Source: Streptomyces spirodelae (GTDB lineage Bacteria; Actinomycetota; Actinomycetes; Streptomycetales; Streptomycetaceae). Taken from it: a stretch of 64,000 nt of DNA. The position numbers and the translations under genes are program-made. Each line of letters opens with the position of its first letter. Positions within the stretch are counted from its first letter, which is position 1. The notes under the pieces are model-generated. The model made no database searches, was not told the DNA's origin, and was given only the letters and a program-made list of their open reading frames with translations. The stretch spans positions 1-64,000 of the forward strand of contig NZ_JAFFZN010000011.1 of NCBI RefSeq assembly GCF_017676385.1, written 5' to 3'. Positions 33,001 through 42,019 of this stretch are shown here, in pieces.

Positions 33001-34262
33001 GCCGCTCCCTGCCCGAGTCCGGAAAGCTCGCCGGTGAGCTGGGCGAGCGCCCCGGTGCGCTCCAGCAGGGTGCGCCACAGCTCGGCCCGTCCCCCTGAGG
33101 CGTAGCCGCGGGGGCGCAGCCGCAGGACGGCTTCGCGTACGGTCTCCGCGCACCGTTCGACCAGTATGTCGATGGCACGGCCCTTGCAGCAGCGGGTCCA
33201 GAACTCGGTGTCGTCGAGCGAGAGCGCGCCGTCCTCGATCAGCTCCGCCATCATGGTGGCCAGCTCTTCGTCGGGCTCCTGCCCGGCCGCCTTGGCGAGC
33301 TTGCGGATGTCGGCCGCCAGCTGCGGGTGGAGTTCGCCGTGGCCGCGGAGTCTGGCCCGCACCACCTCGCGGAAGCGGGCCAGGTGCTCACCTGATCCGC
33401 TGCCCCCGTTGGCCAGTTCGTTCACCCACGCCCGCAGCACGGTCGCGGAGAGGGCCCCTGCCGCGGCGTAGCGAAGCTGACGGGAGTGCAGCCAGGCGTG
33501 GTCGGGTGTGCGGCCGAGGTTGCGCTCGGTCTTGCGGGCCCGGCCGAACCAGGCGGCCGCCTCGGCTTCGCTGCCGTGCTGGAGGGCGAAGTCGGCCATC
33601 TCGTCCAGCAGTGTGACCGCCAGCGCCGGGGCGGTCTCCTCCAGCCCGGCCAGCACGCGGTCCATGTCCTTCTTGAAGACGTACTCCCACTCCAGGGTCT
33701 CGTGCTGGAGGGCGCGGATCTTCTCCAGGGCGAGGCGCTGCTGCTGCGGGTGGGCCGCCAGCACTCGTTCGGGGAACGGCAGCTGTCCCTCGTGATCCGG
33801 TGCCCCGTGCGGAATGCCGGTGCTGAAGAGGCCGTCCGGCAGCCAGGTGTCCTCGCCCATCAGCAGGTCGCGGTAGGGGACCACGTCCTCGGGCAGCAGC
33901 TGGGTCAGGGTGAGCCCGTGCGGGCCCGCGTAGGTGCGGGCGAACAGGCCGTCCTCGCCGCGCTCCTCGGTCAGCGGCACGCCGGCGTCCTCCAGCGCGC
34001 GCCGCCACTCGGGGTCCGCTTCGGCCAGCGCGCGCGGGGCGCCTGCTCCCGCATCGGCCCACGCCTGCGCGTACTCCTGGCACGCCGTGCGGTGTGCGCG
34101 CAGTGCTTTTCCTACGGCGATCAGTGAGAGCAGCCCGGGGTCGCCGGCGAGCTGGGCCGGAACCGTCTTCAGCTTGCGGCCCTTCGGGTTGCGGTAGACC
34201 AGCTCCAGGCCGTCTTCCGCCAACTCGGCCGTGTAGCCGTCCTTCTCCACGCTCGCGGCCAT
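30087..34262 (-). CDS. Very large (1391 aa) protein of unknown function, DUF4132-like
   Basis: This protein has no signal peptide or transmembrane helix and appears mostly helical, with many WR-, LL- and charged repeats. Its N-terminal part (LELVYRNPKGRKLKTVPAQL, then a DPEWRRALE segment near residue 85) resembles the start of DUF4132/YehI-type proteins. No nuclease, kinase or ATP-binding loop was found. GGAAGG upstream supports ATG 34262. It is downstream of an ADP-ribosylglycohydrolase gene (238-base gap) on the same strand, so a joint function in ADP-ribose biology is possible. The family call is tentative; it could belong instead to the large helical proteins linked to MoxR-AAA clusters. 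Confidence 0.5.
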   Translation of the reverse strand: MAASVEKDGYTAELAEDGLELVYRNPKGRKLKTVPAQLAGDPGLLSLIAVGKALRAHRTACQEYAQAWADAGAGAPRALAEADPEWRRALEDAGVPLTEERGEDGLFARTYAGPHGLTLTQLLPEDVVPYRDLLMGEDTWLPDGLFSTGIPHGAPDHEGQLPFPERVLAAHPQQQRLALEKIRALQHETLEWEYVFKKDMDRVLAGLEETAPALAVTLLDEMADFALQHGSEAEAAAWFGRARKTERNLGRTPDHAWLHSRQLRYAAAGALSATVLRAWVNELANGGSGSGEHLARFREVVRARLRGHGELHPQLAADIRKLAKAAGQEPDEELATMMAELIEDGALSLDDTEFWTRCCKGRAIDILVERCAETVREAVLRLRPRGYASGGRAELWRTLLERTGALAQLTGELSGLGQGAAAAWLTDCVNTAPVRDSGPWPMVYELAERVAPRAAADGVPVEFRHWTYRDWRERKRIPLDLMDLLLEHGVPVSDPPERLATARPYDLLVSRRPELRHLLADARFEPEVRAWMRADLDMTVEGDKAADAMSSNRWYNPHQTKGWGRIDHLYATWVGHEELRAWCARERALLRAGVDFDGLVLILGRFVHVGGAVDQLLQDPEAAREFAAVDVIGLLMRELPPQLDRERIEKIVARVKPEHLSPGDGARGDNFVLLRDELPELAQGTTWQEAGLSFHRVTHLLVMAANCLEGQARLVRRFTPDAERAPVSVPAPAPEEETSWQSLTQRLMRLAVSDTPPWDGDLRKGSQERDHAWQRLRVAPVHGYALLEALRAAMGLTRDASRTVTELARYADCPFASGEWRIVEYALPTATERQLPALYTWPIRTRTSAALVLRERRTGSAVRKLVPLRVLEYAPGGDFPAAGPLAAAGLEPVRADVLEPARPRSWFTRFAQSYQQHGPAPARPELAADLARRLDLSLPEAVVLVRGVLPCAPHQGAAQSLPSTTGSYGLKSWEVTEKEHERALDGLHHFLTPGQLAALYDRLLPDDPELLWTQGPDVPRAAEWWLSEIGRPLPAPPGLTALAHKEVAAPTGESATPRSSHGNEPRTEAADRLWWPPLRRSALLARLAAGADCLQPGVPLSPEPELLALPRLTAWAAYRTPAGDPLRPMLGAAILRLRQELAAGPGPLRVFSLQSNYLMGAPPSTDGLTAHPAVTVTEDDNHDVRHVSVDPDRLSGADDPVLEALDTYLDAVLPSQWLPTPSGLPALADLRLLLSEDFAALGAHLAADAAVPAGWEQHPARSVPGLVTRCAEQYGLSEDAAALHLMLLALPDPTDRKVKEWTGWKPARFKEAAAQLGATPLVSRAARARAGRGLFVPGLWHERTSPRLPLEAAKLPHLPQAANHRSTSHVAVVPSMPVPMLFERRLEALPG

Positions 34263-34499
34263 GGGCTGCTGCCTTCCGTCGTCCCCGTTACCCCGTTCGT
34301 CCCCGCACGAACGGCTGCCGCCATGGCACAGCTGTTCCCTGGGCGATCTGCCGTGCGGGGATCTTGCAAAACACCTTATGCGCGGCCACCGACAGCCGCG
34401 TGGCCCTGTGGAAAACCCGGTGCGGGCCAGGGCCTGCCCGGCGAACGGGCCGGGGGGCCTGCCCGGCGACGATCTTGCGTACCCCGCACGGGGGCCGCC

Positions 34500-35633
34500 T
34501 CACGCCCGCGGATAGCGGGCCAGCCAGGCGGGGGACGCCGTGCCGGGGCCGTGCAGGGCAGGGCCCTGAGTCATCTCCATGGCGAAGTCGTCGGCCAGTT
34601 CCAGGATCGTCGCGCGGCCTTCCAGCTCGGCCACCCAGCCGGGCGGCAGGGAGGTCTCACCGTGCATGGCGCCCAGCAGATTGCCGCAGACGGAGCCGGT
34701 CGAGTCGCTGTCCCCGCTGTGGTTGACGGCCAGCAGCAGGCCGTGCCGGACGTCTTCGGCGACCAGCGCGCAGTAGACGCCGATGGACAGCGCCTCCTCG
34801 GCCGTCCAGCCCTCCCCCAGCGCCGCCACCCGTTCCGGTGAGGGCATGCCCTGGCGGACGGCGCCCAGCGCGCGCTTGAGCGCTTCGGTGGTCTCCTGAT
34901 GCCCCGGGCGGGTCGCCAGTTGCACCAGGGTGCGCTGGACGGCGGTGTCCAGGTCGTCGCCCCGGGCGAGCGTGTGGACGATGGCGGCGAACGCGCCTGC
35001 CGCCAGGTAGCCGGTGGGGTGGCCGTGCGTCTGCGCGGCACACTCGACGGCGAGCTGGAAGACAAGCCCCGGCTCCCAGCCCACCAGCAGCCCGAAGGGC
35101 GCCGACCGCATGACGGTTCCGCAGCCCTTGGAGTCGGGGTTCTTCGGCTGCTCGACGGTGCCCATACGGGGGTCGGCCAGTCCGCTCAGGCAGGCGTTCC
35201 CGGGAGCGCGGCGGGCGTAGAGCCACTCCTCGCGGGCGAGCCAGCCGTCGTTCTCCCGCCGCTCGTCGGGCCCCCAGTCGCGCTGTGTCGCCGCCCAGCG
35301 GCGGTAGGCGGCGTGCACATCGGTGGGCGGGTGCCAGGCACCGGTGTCGCGGCGTACATGGGCGCGGATGAGGCCGTCCACGGTGAACAGCGTCATCTGG
35401 GTGTCGTCGGTGACGGCGCCCCTGCGGCCGTATGCGGGTACGTAGTCCGTGACCCCTTGCGGCCCCCACTTCTCGCGGACGGCGGCCAGCGAGTCGAACT
35501 CGACGCCGGCACCGAGCGCGTCACCGATCGCGCCGCCCAGCAGGCAGCCGCGCACCCTGCTGCGGAAGTCCTGCTGCTCGGCCCGCCCCCATATGGCCGT
35601 CGCGCCACCGTCTGAGCCGCCCGCACCTGTCAC
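34500..35633 (-). CDS. ADP-ribosylglycohydrolase family protein
   Basis: This 377-residue DraG/ARH-type enzyme would cleave ADP-ribose from proteins or other acceptors using a di-magnesium centre. The N-terminal VRGCLLGGAIGDALGAGVEF and AVTDDTQMTLF supply the first acidic metal ligands. NHSGDSDSTGSVCGNLLGA near residue 320 supplies the second set. The GTG start 35633 is chosen from the beginning of the domain; AAGGAAGGG lies 9-12 bases upstream. Full-length family features are intact. It precedes the 1391-residue protein gene. Confidence 0.88.
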   Translation of the reverse strand: MTGAGGSDGGATAIWGRAEQQDFRSRVRGCLLGGAIGDALGAGVEFDSLAAVREKWGPQGVTDYVPAYGRRGAVTDDTQMTLFTVDGLIRAHVRRDTGAWHPPTDVHAAYRRWAATQRDWGPDERRENDGWLAREEWLYARRAPGNACLSGLADPRMGTVEQPKNPDSKGCGTVMRSAPFGLLVGWEPGLVFQLAVECAAQTHGHPTGYLAAGAFAAIVHTLARGDDLDTAVQRTLVQLATRPGHQETTEALKRALGAVRQGMPSPERVAALGEGWTAEEALSIGVYCALVAEDVRHGLLLAVNHSGDSDSTGSVCGNLLGAMHGETSLPPGWVAELEGRATILELADDFAMEMTQGPALHGPGTASPAWLARYPRA

Positions 35634-35759
35634 GATTCGCTGCCCTTCCTTGCCTCCCTTGTGGCTCCCGCACTGTATTAAAGATCCGCCCGCGCGTAGC
35701 GGGGTCTGCGGGAGCCGTCGGGCCACGGACGGCAGAATCGTGCCACGGGCGCCTCGGGA

Positions 35760-38348
35760 TCACACCACGGGCAGCAGGTCCGGCAGGTGGCCGTCGGAGG
35801 CGTGCGCCGCCTCGACGCGCTCCGGCGGAACCTCGCCGTAGCGGGTCGTACGCGGCCGTGCGGGGCGCCCCGCGGCTTCCGCGATGGCGACCAGGTCCTT
35901 GATGGAGCGGTAGGACCCGTAGGAGGAGCCCGCCATACGGGAGATCGTCTCCTCCATGAGGGTGCCGCCCAGGTCGTTGGCGCCCGAGCGGAGCATTTCG
36001 GCAGCCCCTTCGGTGCCCAGTTTCACCCAGCTGGTCTGGATGTTGGGGACCCAGGGGTGCAGCAGCAGTCGGGCCATGGCGGTGACGGCCCGGTTCTCAC
36101 GGGCTGTGGGCCCCGGGCGGGCGATACCGGCGAGGTAGACGGGCGCGTTGGTGTGGATGAAGGGCAGCGTCACGAACTCGCTGAAGCCGGGCAGCCCCTT
36201 CTCCAGTGCCGACCGCTGGATGTCGGCCAGCAACCGCAGATGACCCAGCCAGTGGCGGGGCTGGTCGACGTGGCCGTACATCATCGTGGACGTCGAGCCC
36301 AGACCCACCTCGTGCGCCGTCTTGACGACCTCGACCCAGGTGGCCGTCGGGAGCTTGCCCTTGGTGAGAATCCAGCGGACCTCGTCGTCCAGGATCTCGG
36401 CCGCCGTACCGGGGATGGAGTCCAGCCCGGCCTCCTTGGCCGCGGTCAGCCACTCGCGGATGGACATTCCGGTGCGGGTGGCGCCGTTGACCACCTCCAT
36501 GGGCGAGAACGCGTGCACATGGATGCCCGGCACCCGCTCCTTGACGGCGCGCGCGATGTCGAAGTAGGCGCTGCCCGGCAGGTCCGGATGGATGCCGCCC
36601 TGCATGCACACCTCGACAGCGCCCACCTCCCACGCCTGCTGCGCCCGGTCGGCGACCTGCTCCAGGGAGAGAGTGAAGGCGTCGGCGTCGGTGCGGCGCT
36701 GTGCGAAGGCGCAGAAACGGCAGCCGGTGTAGCAGACGTTGGTGAAGTTGATGTTGCGGGTGACGATGTAGGTGACCTCGTCGCCGACCGCGTCCCGGCG
36801 GACGTCGTCCGCCGTTCGGCACAGCGCGTCCAGTGCGGGGCCGTCGGCGTGCAGCAGGGCGAGTGCCTGCTCGTCGGTGAGCCGGGTGGGGTCGTCGGCT
36901 GCCTGGTCGAGCGCTTGGCGCACATCGGAGTCGACGCGCTGGGGCGCCATTCCCGGCGCCGCGCGCTCGCGCAGCTCGTCCCAGTCGCCGTACACCTCGT
37001 CGAAGTCGTCGCGGCGGTCGGCGGTACGGCCCTCGGTGTCGATGGTGCGGTGCAGGTCGGTGCGGCCCATCGGCGTGAAGCCCTCGTCGGGCTCCTGCCA
37101 GGGGTGCCCCTCGGGCTGTACGTCCTCGCGGGCCAGCCCCGTCTCCGGATCGGCCAGCGCCCTCACGTGCGGCAGGACGCGCGGGTCCAGCCACGGCTCG
37201 CCGCGCCGCACGAACTCGGGGTAGACGGCGAGGCGCTCGCGCAGCTGGAAGCCGGCGGTCCGGCTCTTCTCGGCCAGCTCGTCGATGTGCGGCCAGGGGC
37301 GCTCTGGGTTGACGTGGTCGGGGGTGAGCGGGGAGACGCCGCCCCAGTCGTCGATCCCCGCCTCGATCAGCCGGACGTACTCGGCGTCCACCAGGTTCGG
37401 CGGGGCCTGCAGACAGCCGGAAGGGCCCATGATGTGCCGCGCGACGGCGACCGTGGCGACCAGGTCGTCCAGTTCGGCGTCGGGCATACCGCGCATCGCC
37501 GTGTCCGGCTTGGCGCGGAAGTTCTGGATGATCAACTCCTGGACGCCGTGGTAGGCCCGCTGCACACGGCGCAGCGCGAACAGCGACTCGGCACGCTCCT
37601 CGTACGTCTCGCCGATACCGATCAGCAGACCGCTGGTGAACGGCACATTGGAGCGCCCCGCGTCCTCCAGCACCCGCAGCCGCACCGCGGGCTCCTTGTC
37701 GGGCGAGCCGTAGTGCGGCCCTCCCGGCTCGCTCCACAGCCGCTCGGCGGTGGTCTCCAGCATCATGCCCATGGAGGGCGCTACGGGCTTGAGCCGCTGG
37801 AAGTCGGTCCAGGACAGCACCCCGGGGTTGAGGTGCGGCAGCAGCCCGGTCTCCTCCAGGATGCGGATGGCGACGGCGCGGACGTAGGCGAGCGTGTCGT
37901 CGTAGCCCTCCGCGTCGAGCCAGGCGCGCGCCTCAGGCCAGCGGTCCTCCGGCTTGTCCCCCAGGGTGATCAGTGCTTCCTTGCACCCCAGCTCGGCCCC
38001 CCGGCGGGCGATGTCGAGGACTTCGTCCATCGACATGTACATCCCGTGGCCCGCACGGCGCAACTTGCCGGGGACTGTCACGAACGTGCAGTAGTGGCAC
38101 TTGTCGCGGCACAGCCGGGTGAGGGGGAGGAAGACGCTCTTGGAGTACGTGATGACACCGGGACGCCCCGCGGCTGCCAGGCCCGCGTCCCTGACGCGGG
38201 CCGCCGAAGCGGTCAGGTCCGCCAAGTCCTCGCCCCGCGCCTGGAGCAGCACGGCGGCTTCCGTCACGTCGAGCGCGACCCCGTCCCGCGCCCGCTTCAG
38301 GGCCCGCCGCATCGCGTTGGCCGTCGGCGTCTGTCCGTGTGAGGTCAT
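35760..38348 (-). CDS. fbiC: FbiC, 7,8-didemethyl-8-hydroxy-5-deazariboflavin (FO) synthase
   Basis: This 862-residue fusion of CofG and CofH makes the FO chromophore of cofactor F420 from tyrosine and 5-amino-6-ribitylaminouracil. Both halves are radical-SAM enzymes: CRDKCHYC (residues 80-87) is the CofG-half CX3CX2C cluster site, and CYTGCRFC (about 539-546) is the CofH-half site. Its length equals that of the mycobacterial enzyme. TACGCT lies six bases before ATG 38348, and GGGGG touches the ATG, so the message is probably leaderless. F420 made here could serve the luciferase-like oxidoreductases encoded at 43.9-47.3 kb. Confidence 0.95.
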   Translation of the reverse strand: MTSHGQTPTANAMRRALKRARDGVALDVTEAAVLLQARGEDLADLTASAARVRDAGLAAAGRPGVITYSKSVFLPLTRLCRDKCHYCTFVTVPGKLRRAGHGMYMSMDEVLDIARRGAELGCKEALITLGDKPEDRWPEARAWLDAEGYDDTLAYVRAVAIRILEETGLLPHLNPGVLSWTDFQRLKPVAPSMGMMLETTAERLWSEPGGPHYGSPDKEPAVRLRVLEDAGRSNVPFTSGLLIGIGETYEERAESLFALRRVQRAYHGVQELIIQNFRAKPDTAMRGMPDAELDDLVATVAVARHIMGPSGCLQAPPNLVDAEYVRLIEAGIDDWGGVSPLTPDHVNPERPWPHIDELAEKSRTAGFQLRERLAVYPEFVRRGEPWLDPRVLPHVRALADPETGLAREDVQPEGHPWQEPDEGFTPMGRTDLHRTIDTEGRTADRRDDFDEVYGDWDELRERAAPGMAPQRVDSDVRQALDQAADDPTRLTDEQALALLHADGPALDALCRTADDVRRDAVGDEVTYIVTRNINFTNVCYTGCRFCAFAQRRTDADAFTLSLEQVADRAQQAWEVGAVEVCMQGGIHPDLPGSAYFDIARAVKERVPGIHVHAFSPMEVVNGATRTGMSIREWLTAAKEAGLDSIPGTAAEILDDEVRWILTKGKLPTATWVEVVKTAHEVGLGSTSTMMYGHVDQPRHWLGHLRLLADIQRSALEKGLPGFSEFVTLPFIHTNAPVYLAGIARPGPTARENRAVTAMARLLLHPWVPNIQTSWVKLGTEGAAEMLRSGANDLGGTLMEETISRMAGSSYGSYRSIKDLVAIAEAAGRPARPRTTRYGEVPPERVEAAHASDGHLPDLLPVV

Positions 38349-38465
38349 CCCCCGAGCGTAGCCCTCGGCGCGGGCGGCGCAGGTGGGGCGGGGTAACGGT
38401 AACCATTGGCGGGCGCGCCACCGCGGGGACTTCTCGCGCTCACCGACCGCGCGTACAACTCCCCC

Positions 38466-39986
38466 ATGGACTCCTCCAAGGACACGCATATGGGCAGACG
38501 TGACGCACTGCGGCTCTCGCTGGCCGCCGGGGCCGCGAGCGCGGTGACGCTTTCCGGGGTGAGGTTCGCCCGCGCTGAGGACGGTGCCACAGCGAGCCGG
38601 AAACTGCGGGGGCACCTGCCCACCGGTGCTCGCGATTTCGTGTATCTGCCGGTGGAGATCCCGGCCGGGGTGCGGGAGATCGCGGTCTCCTACAGCTACG
38701 ACAAACCGGACGTGCCGAAGGGCACTCCCGGCAACGCGCTCGACATCGGCATCTTCGACCAGCGCGGCACGGCACTGGGCGGACGGGGTTTCCGCGGCTG
38801 GTCCGGCGGCTTCCGGGACTCCTTCGCCATCAGCGCCGAGAAGGCGACCCCGGGCTATCTGGCCGGCCCGGTCGACGCGGGCACCTGGCATGTGGTGCTG
38901 GGCCCGTACACGGTGGCGCCGCAGGGCATGGACTACGAGGTGACGGTCACCCTGCGGCACGGTGAGCCCGGCCGTACGCCGCGGCCCGGCTATCCGCCCG
39001 AGCGCGCCAGGGGGCGGGGCCGGGCCTGGTACCGGGGCGACTGCCATCTGCACACGGTGCACTCGGACGGGCGCCGTACGCCCGAGGAGGTGGCGGCCGC
39101 CGCGCGCGCCGCCGGGCTGGACTTCATCACCACGACCGAGCACAACACCACCTCCGGGCACGCCGCGTGGCAGGGGCTGTGGGGAGACGATCTGCTGGTG
39201 CTGTGCGGAGAGGAGATCACCACCCGCAACGGCCACTGGCTGGCGCTGGGCACCGACCCCGGCACCTTCCTCGACTGGCGCTACCGGGCCCGGGACGACG
39301 CCTACCCGAGGTTCGCGCGGGCCGTGCACCGGGCGGGCGGTCTGGTGGTGCCCGCGCATCCCAACTGTCCGTTCGTGGGCTGCCAGTGGAAGTTCGGCTA
39401 CCGGCACGCCGACGCGGTGGAGGTGTGGAACGGCCCGTGGACGGCCGACGACGAGCTGGCGCTGGCCGCCTGGGACAACATGCTCGTCGTCGGAGACAGC
39501 TGGCTGCCCGCCATGGGCAACAGCGACGCGCACCGGGAGGGCCAGGACGTGGGGCTGCCGCAGACGGTGGTGCACGCGGACGACCTGGCGCGCCGCCCTG
39601 TGCTGGAGGCGATCGGCAGCGGGCGGTCGTATCTGGCCGAGTCGTCGAAGCTCTCTCTGCGGCTGGAGGCGACCACACCGGGCGGCGGACACGCCACGCT
39701 CGGCCAGACGCTGCGGGCCGAGCCCGACACCCCGGTGGACGTCTCCCTCACCCTGCGGGGCGCGCCCGAGGGGGCCACGCTGCACCTGGTGACGGACCAG
39801 GGCACCGTGCGCACCGCTACCGGCTCACGCCTCACCTGGCGCACGACGCCCTCACTGGCCGCCTATGTACGGGCAGAGGTACGGCATCCCGCCCAGGAGG
39901 GCTCCGGGCTGCCCGGCGCGATGGCGGCGATGACGAACCCCGTCTGGCTGGGCAGCGCCCCGGAAAGGGGCGGGCGGGGTCAGTGA
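38466..39986 (+). CDS. Tat-exported CehA/McbA-like PHP-domain metallohydrolase
   Basis: This 506-residue protein starts with a Tat signal ([19 protein letters not shown] and a cleavage region ending ARAED near residue 38). An N-terminal beta-rich domain (about 45-180) precedes the PHP-type domain. Metal-binding motifs are [12 protein letters not shown] (near residue 198), [10 protein letters not shown] (near 222), HPNC and GNSDAH (near 350). Such enzymes are phosphoesterases or carbamate/ester hydrolases. ATG 38466 is six bases after TACAAC, another leaderless candidate. Its last codons overlap the end of the convergent XRE gene by 7 bases. Confidence 0.8.
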   Translation: MDSSKDTHMGRRDALRLSLAAGAASAVTLSGVRFARAEDGATASRKLRGHLPTGARDFVYLPVEIPAGVREIAVSYSYDKPDVPKGTPGNALDIGIFDQRGTALGGRGFRGWSGGFRDSFAISAEKATPGYLAGPVDAGTWHVVLGPYTVAPQGMDYEVTVTLRHGEPGRTPRPGYPPERARGRGRAWYRGDCHLHTVHSDGRRTPEEVAAAARAAGLDFITTTEHNTTSGHAAWQGLWGDDLLVLCGEEITTRNGHWLALGTDPGTFLDWRYRARDDAYPRFARAVHRAGGLVVPAHPNCPFVGCQWKFGYRHADAVEVWNGPWTADDELALAAWDNMLVVGDSWLPAMGNSDAHREGQDVGLPQTVVHADDLARRPVLEAIGSGRSYLAESSKLSLRLEATTPGGGHATLGQTLRAEPDTPVDVSLTLRGAPEGATLHLVTDQGTVRTATGSRLTWRTTPSLAAYVRAEVRHPAQEGSGLPGAMAAMTNPVWLGSAPERGGRGQ

Positions 39987-40843
39987 GGGACCGACGCGGC
40001 GGGCGTGCGGTCGGCGAGCCACCGCAGTGCGGCCTCGGACGGGGAGCCGGGTTCGACGGTGTAGGTGCACAGCGTCTGGTGGTGGTCGACGGTGAGCTGG
40101 AACGTCTCGTAGGACACCTCCAGCTCGCCCGCCTCCGGGTGGTGTATGCGCTTGCGGCCCGAGAGTTTTTCGCGCACCTGGTGGTCCTCCCACAGTTCAC
40201 GGAACCGCGGGCTGCCCTCGAGCAGCTCGGTCAGCACGGCTTTGGCCCGCGGGTGACACGGGTAGCGCGCGCAGTCGGCGCGCAGGGCGGCGACCGTCTC
40301 GGCGGCCAACTCCTCCCAGCCGGGGTGCAGGGTGCGGCTGTCGGGGTGGCGGAAGACGAGCAGCGGCGCGTTGCGCCAGCGCGGCGGCAGGGCCTCCAGA
40401 TCGAAGGCGACACGGGCGCCGATCCGGTTCCAGGCCAGGAAGTCCAGCCCTGGCCCGTAGACGAAGGCCGGGATGTGCGGGTCCATGGAGTCCAGCAGCC
40501 GCTGGATCTCGGGCCGTACAACGGTCCGGGTGGACGAGCCGTCGCCGAACTGCGGGTCGGCGAGGTTGCGCAGATAGGTGTGCTCGTCGGCGGTCAGCCG
40601 CAGGGCGCGGGCCAGCGCGTCGAGCACAGGGGCCGAGATGCTGTGCGCGCGGTCCTGTTCGATGCGGATGTAGTAGTCGACACTGATCCCGGCGAGCTGG
40701 GCGACCTCCTCGCGGCGCAGCCCGGGTACGCGGCGCCGGTTGTGGACGGGCGGCAGCCCCACCTCGTCGGGGTCGAGCGCTGCCCTGCGGGACTTGAGGA
40801 AGGCGCCGATCTGCAGCGTCTCCTTCTTCTCCGTGACCGTCAT
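39980..40843 (-). CDS. XRE-family regulator with MmyB-like ligand-binding domain
   Basis: This 287-residue regulator carries a helix-turn-helix at about residues 10-75 (VPGLRREEVAQLAGISVDYY and IRIEQDRAHSISAPVL) and the MmyB-like PAS-type domain from about 105 to 275 (GLDFLAWNRIGARVAFDLEA is typical). These proteins usually control a divergent oxidoreductase gene, here the aldo-keto reductase. ATG 40843 follows GATACT by 6 bases and has no Shine-Dalgarno sequence, so it is probably leaderless. Confidence 0.9.
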   Translation of the reverse strand: MTVTEKKETLQIGAFLKSRRAALDPDEVGLPPVHNRRRVPGLRREEVAQLAGISVDYYIRIEQDRAHSISAPVLDALARALRLTADEHTYLRNLADPQFGDGSSTRTVVRPEIQRLLDSMDPHIPAFVYGPGLDFLAWNRIGARVAFDLEALPPRWRNAPLLVFRHPDSRTLHPGWEELAAETVAALRADCARYPCHPRAKAVLTELLEGSPRFRELWEDHQVREKLSGRKRIHHPEAGELEVSYETFQLTVDHHQTLCTYTVEPGSPSEAALRWLADRTPAASVPH

Positions 40844-40971
40844 GCGCCCAGTATCCGCCGAGGGTGGTACTGCCGGACCCAGGTTGCGCCTGATCTGGTT
40901 GGGGTGCGCGGCCTGGACGAGGCTTGTCCCCGACCCGAAGACAGCAGGACACGACACACAGGAGCGCAACT

Positions 40972-41994
40972 GTGCAACGGCGCATTCTCGGCGGCACCGG
41001 CATCTCGGTCAGCGACCACGCCCTCGGCGCCATGATGCTCGGCACCGCCAACACCGACGTCGACGACTGCGTCCGCATCGTCCACCGCGCCCTCGACGCG
41101 GGCATCAACCTGGTGGACACCGCCGACGCGTACGGCAACGGCGCGAGCGAGGAGGTCGTGGGGCGGGCGCTCAAGGGCCGCAGGGACGAGGTCGTACTGG
41201 CCACCAAGGGGCACCTGCCGATGGGTGACGACCCCAATCAGAGCGGCAACAGCCGCCGCTGGCTGACCCGGGCGCTGGATGACAGCCTGCGCCGGCTCGG
41301 CACCGACCATGTGGACCTCTACCAGTTGCACCGGCCCGACCCGCACACCGACATCGACGAGACGCTGGGGGCGCTGTCCGACTTCGTGCGCGCGGGCAAG
41401 GTGCGTGCCGTGGGCACCTCCACGTTCCCCGCCGAGCTCCAGGTGGAGGCCCAGTGGGCGGCGCAGCGGGGCGGTCATGTACGGCCGCGCACAGAGCAGC
41501 CGCCGTACTCGATCCTGGCGCGTGGTGTCGAGGCCGCGCTGCTGCCCACCGCGCAGCGCTACGGTCTGGGCGTCCTGGTGTGGGGGCCGCTGTCCGCCGG
41601 CTGGCTGTCGGGGCGCATCCGCGCGGCCGACGACATCGACCTGAGCGCGGGCCGCACGGCGATCGAGCGGCACAAGTTCGATGTGAGCCTGCCCGGCAAC
41701 GCGCGCAAGCTGGAGGCGGTGCTCGCGCTGGGCGAGCTGGCCGAGGAGGCCGGGATCGAGCTGCGGCACATGGCCACCGCTTTCGTCCGCAACCACCCGG
41801 CCGTCACCTCGGTGCTGCTCGGCCCTCGCACGATGGAGCATCTGGAGTCGCTGCTGACGGGTGCCGAGGTGACGCTCAGCACCGAGGTGCTGGACCGGAT
41901 CGACGAGATCGTGCCCCCGGGTACGGATCTGAACCCGGACGACTTCTACTACACGCCGCCCGCGCTGGCCAACGCCGCACTGCGGCGGCGATGA
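40972..41994 (+). CDS. Aldo-keto reductase
   Basis: This 340-residue NADPH-dependent (alpha/beta)8 barrel enzyme would reduce carbonyl compounds. The catalytic tetrad is visible: Asp and Tyr in VDTADAYGNGASEE (near residues 46-55), Lys in LATKGH and His in YQLHRPDP. The NADP-binding C-terminal features (SVLLGPRTMEHLE) are present. AGGAG lies 7-8 bases before GTG 40972. It is divergent from its probable regulator (XRE/MmyB-like) and convergent with the next amidohydrolase gene. Confidence 0.9.
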   Translation: MQRRILGGTGISVSDHALGAMMLGTANTDVDDCVRIVHRALDAGINLVDTADAYGNGASEEVVGRALKGRRDEVVLATKGHLPMGDDPNQSGNSRRWLTRALDDSLRRLGTDHVDLYQLHRPDPHTDIDETLGALSDFVRAGKVRAVGTSTFPAELQVEAQWAAQRGGHVRPRTEQPPYSILARGVEAALLPTAQRYGLGVLVWGPLSAGWLSGRIRAADDIDLSAGRTAIERHKFDVSLPGNARKLEAVLALGELAEEAGIELRHMATAFVRNHPAVTSVLLGPRTMEHLESLLTGAEVTLSTEVLDRIDEIVPPGTDLNPDDFYYTPPALANAALRRR

Positions 41995-42019
41995 CGGGCA
42001 CGCCGGGGAGGGGAGCGCG

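Noticed and set aside
30240..33098. 952-codon plus-strand frame opposite the 1391-residue gene
   Set aside because: It is compositionally like other antisense shadows (Gly/Gln/Arg/Val), without ribosome site or motif.
34351..34491. Long-range inverted repeat CCGTGCGGGG / CCCCGCACGG between the hydrolase and the large gene
   Set aside because: Only 10 bp at more than 120 bases distance in GC-rich DNA; likely chance.
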